Below are positions 6,419-9,622 of a stretch of DNA of 9,622 nucleotides, piece after piece; positions within the stretch are counted from its first letter, which is position 1; each line of letters starts with the position of its first letter. The stretch is taken from positions 1 through 9,622 of the forward strand of contig CAYUET010000062.1 of NCBI GenBank assembly GCA_964443875.1, read 5' to 3'. Made by a program: the position numbers and the translations under genes. The notes under the pieces are model-generated. The model had not been told where the DNA came from and searched no databases. It saw only the letters and a program-made list of their open reading frames with translations. The stretch is from CAYUET01 sp964443875. GTDB taxonomy: Bacteria > Auribacterota > JAFGBW01.

Positions 6419-7012
6419 TTGAAAAGGTTAGATCTATTGTTCACAATAAAAGCGCCTCTGATTGCGGCGCTTTTTTTTCTGTCTGTTCTGGCAATTTCCG
6501 CAGAGGAAATCAGCCCTCTCAATGAAAATTACAAAGTCCAGTCCGGTGACGTTCTGATTATTACCGTATTAAATGAGCCTGATTTTGAAAAAGAAGTCAG
6601 GGTGTCAGCCAATGGCACCATTCTTTACCCCTTGATTGGTGAAGTCTCGGTCAAAGGGGAGGATGTCAGTTCTATCACCCGGAAAGTGACAGGGCTGTTA
6701 AATGAATACCTGGTTGAACCCCAGGTTTCCATATTCATCAAGCAGTTTTCAAAAGTATTTGTTTATGGAGATGTGATCAATCCGGGGGCCTTTGAATTAT
6801 CTGAAAGAATGACCCTGCTCCAGTGCATCTCTCTGGCCGGCGGCCTGAAAGACCGCGCCAACCCCAAAAAAATCAGCATTAAGCGCATCGTGGAGGGCAG
6901 GGTAACCTCCATCCTGGTGGATATTACGGCCATTACCCAAAAAGACCATTCAGACCTTGATGTCAACCTTGAGCCGGGCGATGTGATTATTGTCCCGGAA
7001 AGCTTTCTATAA
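6419..7012 (+). CDS. Wza-type polysaccharide export protein (Poly_export + SLBB)
   Basis: The 197-residue protein carries a signal peptide (hydrophobic APLIAALFFLSVLAI, cleavage near ISA at 26-28). The polysaccharide export domain follows (about 35-108: YKVQSGDVLIITV, the G-x-I-LYPLIGEV strand and the YLVEPQVSIFI end). An SLBB domain comes next (about 112-165: VFVYGDVINPGAFEL, then LLQCISLAGGL), and the chain ends with LEPGDVIIVPESF. It would form the periplasmic and outer-membrane part of the export channel. It is about half the length of Wza, lacking extra SLBB domains and the C-terminal outer-membrane helix, and it has no lipobox cysteine, like short homologues in other EPS loci. The start is TTG at 6419, chosen because it gives a complete signal peptide; the frame is closed by TGA at 6395. 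The kinase start follows 11 bases after its stop. Confidence 0.9.
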   Translation: MKRLDLLFTIKAPLIAALFFLSVLAISAEEISPLNENYKVQSGDVLIITVLNEPDFEKEVRVSANGTILYPLIGEVSVKGEDVSSITRKVTGLLNEYLVEPQVSIFIKQFSKVFVYGDVINPGAFELSERMTLLQCISLAGGLKDRANPKKISIKRIVEGRVTSILVDITAITQKDHSDLDVNLEPGDVIIVPESFL

Positions 7013-7023
7013 AGGGCGGTACT

Positions 7024-8988
7024 GTGGATTTTCAAAATATGAATTTTATCTTCTTCATGGATATCCTGAAAAGGAACAAGTGGGTCATTACTCTTTTTAC
7101 TTCAGTCTGTGTTGTCACGGTCACTTTTTTTTCCCTGATTTCACCCGACATTTACCGGGCAACCTCTGTCTTGCTGGTCAGCATGCAATCTCAGAAAGTG
7201 CTCGATATGCAGGATGTGGTCACCCTGGGGGCCGATTATTATGCCTACAGCGATTATTTAAACACCCAGATCGAAATTCTTCAGAGCCGGCCCATTGCTG
7301 AAAAGGTCTATAACGAATGCGTGCTTAAAAAGGCGGCTGAAAAGGCGGCTGAAAAAAAGGATTCCCTGGCTGAAAAAATAAAAATGCGGATTAAGTCCCT
7401 TATCCGGGGGATTAAAAATCATGTTTTTCCGCCGGATGAAAGCATCACCGAAGAGCGGCGATACCTCATGCAGCTGGAGGCTTTCCGGAGCTTAATAAAA
7501 ATCGAACACCAGCGCGATACGCAGCTGCTTAAAATTACCTATGAACATGAGGATCCTGAGCTGGCCGCTTCCATTGTCAATGCCATTGCCGATGCCTACA
7601 TGGAGAGCAACCTTGAAAAAAAGATTGAAGGCTCAAAGGCGGCGTTGTCGTGGCTTGCTTCGGAAAGCCAGAAAATGAAGCAGATTCTGAATGACAAAGA
7701 GAATGAGCTCCAGAAATTCCGTGCGGAAAACAACATGGTTTCCGTGGAAGAGCGAAGAGAGATTCTCAACAATACCATTCTGGATATGAGCCGTAAAATC
7801 ACCGAGGCGGAATCGATCTATTCCGAATACAGCAGCCGTTACAGGGCAAAGAACCCTAAAATGAAGCAGCTGACCGGTCTTTTAACGGATTTGAAAAAGA
7901 TGCTCGCCGATAAAAGAAATGAAGCCATTGAAAATGAAAAGAAATTCATCACCTATAATGAATTGAACCAGGACATTAAAATTTCAAATTCCCTTCTTGA
8001 GAACATATTGCAGAGGGAAAAGGAAACGCTCATGTCTGCCTCTTTAAATTCCAACAATGTATCCCTGGTGGAAGGTTCCGTTGTGCCCTACAAGCCGGTC
8101 AAACCCAAAAGGACCTTGAATGTTATCTTAAGCTTTATTGTCGGCCTTCTGGGGGGCTGTGCCTGGGCTTATGTGCTTGAGTTTTTCATCATGCATGTCA
8201 GGAGTGAAAAGGACATCACTCCGTTCAATCTTAATTTCCTGGGCTACATTCCCTACATCACCCGTCAGGCGAAGAATAAGCATTTCCAGGATTCCTTTCT
8301 TTTATTCAACAACAAGGGGATTATTTCCGAACTTTTCAATAATTTAAGGACCTCGGTTCTTTTAAATGCGGAGCTGGATAAAAAGTCCGTGAAGGGGAAA
8401 AGCATAGTCATCACCAGTTTTTTGCCTTCAGAGGGAAAAACGCTTATTTCCTGCAATCTTGGTGCGGCGCTTGCCAAATACCGGTTTAAGGTCATTCTTG
8501 TGGAGGCTGATCTTCGAAAGCCGCGCATCAGGGAAGTGTTTAATATTACTAAGAAAGAGGGTTTGAGCGAGCACCTTACTGCAAACACACCGCTTGAAGA
8601 CCTTGTCTTTCACACCCCGGATCCTCTTTTTGATGTGCTGCACGCAGGCACGATTCCGGAAAATCCGTCGGAATTATTGGGAAGCAATGCCTTTAAAAAT
8701 CTGGTTGAGCAGCTGGAGCAGACCTATGAAATCATTCTTATCGATACGCCCCCGGTATTTTCCGTTACAGATCCGGTGATCCTGTCTTCCATTGTGAAAA
8801 AGACAGTCGTTGTCTGCAAGCATAACTTTACGCCCAAGCATCTCGTTCCAATCTTAAAGAATAAGCTTGAACTGGCCCAGTCAAAGATCATAGGGGTCAT
8901 TATCAATCAGGTGCATAATTTTGAAAGCAAATCAAGTTATGCGGATTATTATTCTCAGAATTATTATAATTCCTACGTAAAGAAATAA
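7024..8988 (+). CDS. Wzc-type chain-length regulator fused to BY-kinase (tyrosine autokinase)
   Basis: This 654-residue inner-membrane protein controls EPS chain length and export through a cycle of tyrosine phosphorylation. In order it has a cytoplasmic N-end, TM1 (about 20-40), a Wzz periplasmic domain, a long coiled coil (about 200-330), a Pro-rich PYKPVKPKR just before TM2 (about 364-390), and a cytoplasmic BY-kinase domain. The kinase shows Walker A with PSEGKT at 468-473 (Lys472), a Walker A' VEADLRKP at 493-500 (Asp496) and Walker B ILIDTPP (Asp574). The C-terminal tyrosine cluster is Y639, Y642, Y643, Y647, Y648 and Y651. Walker A' has Glu where the family usually has Asp. The start is GTG at 7024 with AAAGGGCGG just upstream. 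It is the last gene of the EPS run and probably contacts the preceding export protein. Confidence 0.94.
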   Translation: MDFQNMNFIFFMDILKRNKWVITLFTSVCVVTVTFFSLISPDIYRATSVLLVSMQSQKVLDMQDVVTLGADYYAYSDYLNTQIEILQSRPIAEKVYNECVLKKAAEKAAEKKDSLAEKIKMRIKSLIRGIKNHVFPPDESITEERRYLMQLEAFRSLIKIEHQRDTQLLKITYEHEDPELAASIVNAIADAYMESNLEKKIEGSKAALSWLASESQKMKQILNDKENELQKFRAENNMVSVEERREILNNTILDMSRKITEAESIYSEYSSRYRAKNPKMKQLTGLLTDLKKMLADKRNEAIENEKKFITYNELNQDIKISNSLLENILQREKETLMSASLNSNNVSLVEGSVVPYKPVKPKRTLNVILSFIVGLLGGCAWAYVLEFFIMHVRSEKDITPFNLNFLGYIPYITRQAKNKHFQDSFLLFNNKGIISELFNNLRTSVLLNAELDKKSVKGKSIVITSFLPSEGKTLISCNLGAALAKYRFKVILVEADLRKPRIREVFNITKKEGLSEHLTANTPLEDLVFHTPDPLFDVLHAGTIPENPSELLGSNAFKNLVEQLEQTYEIILIDTPPVFSVTDPVILSSIVKKTVVVCKHNFTPKHLVPILKNKLELAQSKIIGVIINQVHNFESKSSYADYYSQNYYNSYVKK

Positions 8989-8996
8989 CTCCACCT

Positions 8997-9107
8997 GTCA
9001 TTCCGATACGATTATCTTTGATAATCACTCAATGACCGGCCAGCCTTATTCCATGCTTTTTACTCGGTCACTGAGTGTCCGCCGCAGGCAGATGTATCGA
9101 AGTGATC
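8997..9107. repeat. REPIN-like compound palindrome, copy A (upstream of GIY-YIG gene)
   Basis: Hairpin 1 (8997-9036) has outer arms GTCATT/AATGAC and an inner stem GATTATC/GATAATC around TTT. Hairpin 2 (9066-9107) has outer arms GGTCACT/AGTGATC (one G-T pair) and an inner stem TCCGCC/GGCAGA (one mismatch) around GCA. The hairpins face each other across a 29-base spacer. CACTCAATGACCG (9026-9038) and CGGTCACTGAGTG (9065-9077) also form a 13-base inverted pair with one mismatch, so alternative folds compete. A 9-base tandem ATCGAAGTG follows at 9096-9113. It begins eight bases after the kinase stop. Confidence 0.8.
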
Positions 9108-9172
9108 GAAGTGAAAGAAAGACTCAGAGTTAATCACTTCCCTTTTTGTTTTCCCTCAAAAAATATATCAAA

Positions 9173-9199
9173 GTGACAATAGATTCAAAAAATTATATT
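9173..9199 (+). promoter_or_regulatory. Weak candidate promoter for the GIY-YIG gene
   Basis: GTGACA (9173-9178) and TATATT (9194-9199) each match consensus at five of six positions, but the spacing is only 15 bases. A palindrome CTGAT-GTAA-ATCAG (9201-9214) follows at the expected transcription start and could be an operator. The region is AT-rich, so chance matches are likely. Confidence 0.25.
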
Positions 9200-9227
9200 C
9201 CTGATGTAAATCAGATAGAGGAATTAA

Positions 9228-9521
9228 ATGAGTTCAGGATTTATGTACATTCTTGAATGTGGAGATGGATCTTATTATACAGGAAGCACTCAAGATTTAA
9301 AAAGACGGCTGTGGGAACATCAAAATTACAAAGGGGCAAATTATACAAAGAAAAAACAACCATTAAAATTAGTTTATTACGAAGAATATTCACGGATTGA
9401 TGAAGCCTTCTATCGAGAGAAACAAGTTCAGGGGTGGAGACATGAAAAGAAGAAAGCGTTAGTGGAAGGTATTAATCAAACATTACCTGAGTTAGCAAAG
9501 AAGATATTCCGATCCTCTTAG
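9228..9521 (+). CDS. Small stand-alone GIY-YIG endonuclease-like protein
   Basis: The 97-residue protein is one GIY-YIG domain of the UPF0213/YhbQ-like size class. The motif pair appears as MYI (6-8) and YTG (17-19), followed by LKRRLWEH (24-31, candidate catalytic Arg27 and His31) and REKQVQGW (63-70, candidate metal-binding Glu64). The C-terminus is a short basic helical tail with no separate DNA-binding domain. All key positions are kept, so it may be an active DNA nuclease. AGAGGA precedes the ATG. GC is about 35% (102 of 294 by hand count) against about 46% in sampled lines of the kinase gene, suggesting a different origin. It lies between two direct copies of a compound palindrome and has no link to polysaccharide export. 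Its substrate is unknown; acting on the flanking repeats is a hypothesis. Confidence 0.87.
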   Translation: MSSGFMYILECGDGSYYTGSTQDLKRRLWEHQNYKGANYTKKKQPLKLVYYEEYSRIDEAFYREKQVQGWRHEKKKALVEGINQTLPELAKKIFRSS

Positions 9522-9543
9522 TTTTTGAATACATCTTCCCGCG

Positions 9544-9622
9544 GTCATTTCGATACGATTATTTTCAATAATCACTCAATGACCGGCCAGCCTTATTCCA
9601 TGCTTTTTACTCGGTCACTGAG
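9544..9622. repeat. REPIN-like compound palindrome, copy B (truncated by the window end)
   Basis: It matches copy A (8997-9075) at 75 of 79 positions in direct orientation. The four differences all lie in the first 25 bases. Two of them (C to T and G to A) exchange a C-G for a T-A pair in the inner stem and so keep it intact; one falls in the loop and one in the internal bulge. The spacer between hairpins is identical. The window ends inside the left arm of hairpin 2, so the full length is not seen. Confidence 0.85.

Noticed and set aside
7321..7356. Short tandem repeat (AAGGCGGCTGAA twice) in the kinase gene
   Set aside because: It encodes a KAAE helix repeat and is explained by coding sequence.
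8997..9622. CRISPR array or insertion-sequence ends
   Set aside because: Only two long copies flank a gene rather than short regular units with spacers, and no transposase or target-site duplication is visible.

Overview
The window is about 9.6 kb from a Gram-negative bacterium of moderate GC (roughly 45% in the lines I counted by hand). It is part of an exopolysaccharide assembly and exosortase (PEP-CTERM) locus. A Wza-type export protein, a Wzc-type tyrosine kinase, an exosortase with its EpsI partner and a PEP-CTERM substrate all require an outer membrane. The gene style and the dispersed repeats fit an environmental proteobacterium or desulfobacterotal lineage, but I cannot fix the taxon from sequence alone.

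Layout. Positions 1-801 hold the C-terminal part of a polyprenyl-phosphate sugar phosphotransferase, the step that starts a repeat unit on the lipid carrier. Four bases later comes a secreted protein of nine ankyrin repeats (806-1795). A MITE-like repeat and a possible terminator follow. A small two-TM HAMP protein (2053-2610) then meets, tail to tail, a membrane-anchored SurA/parvulin-like protein on the minus strand (2607-3446). A 344-bp divergent region (3447-3790) carries a promoter in each direction with a REP-like repeat between them. The forward strand continues with an Asn/His/Cys-rich PEP-CTERM protein (3791-4276), the exosortase (4277-5092) and EpsI (5089-5727), which abut or overlap. 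After a short gap with its own candidate promoter come a secreted protein of unknown function (5884-6375), the export protein (6419-7012) and the Wzc-type chain-length regulator/tyrosine kinase (7024-8988).

How it works together. The sugar transferase primes the polymer. The Wzc-like kinase and the Wza-like protein control chain length and carry the chain across the envelope. The exosortase/EpsI pair recognises the C-terminal VPEP-TM-basic tail of the small protein and probably processes it for release or attachment at the surface. The parvulin-like and HAMP proteins look like envelope accessory factors. Flippase, polymerase and glycosyltransferases must lie outside the window.

The right end is different. 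A small AT-rich GIY-YIG nuclease gene (9228-9521, about 35% GC by hand count) sits between two direct copies of a compound palindromic element (8997-9107 and 9544 to the window edge). Each element is two facing hairpins that share arms but carry different inner palindromes. A paired substitution between the two copies keeps a stem intact. The layout resembles REPIN/RAYT systems, but with a GIY-YIG nuclease where the Y1 transposase would be. Related REP-like repeats occur at 1824, 3591 and, as a fragment, 5738. This nuclease-repeat unit is the strongest candidate for something undescribed.
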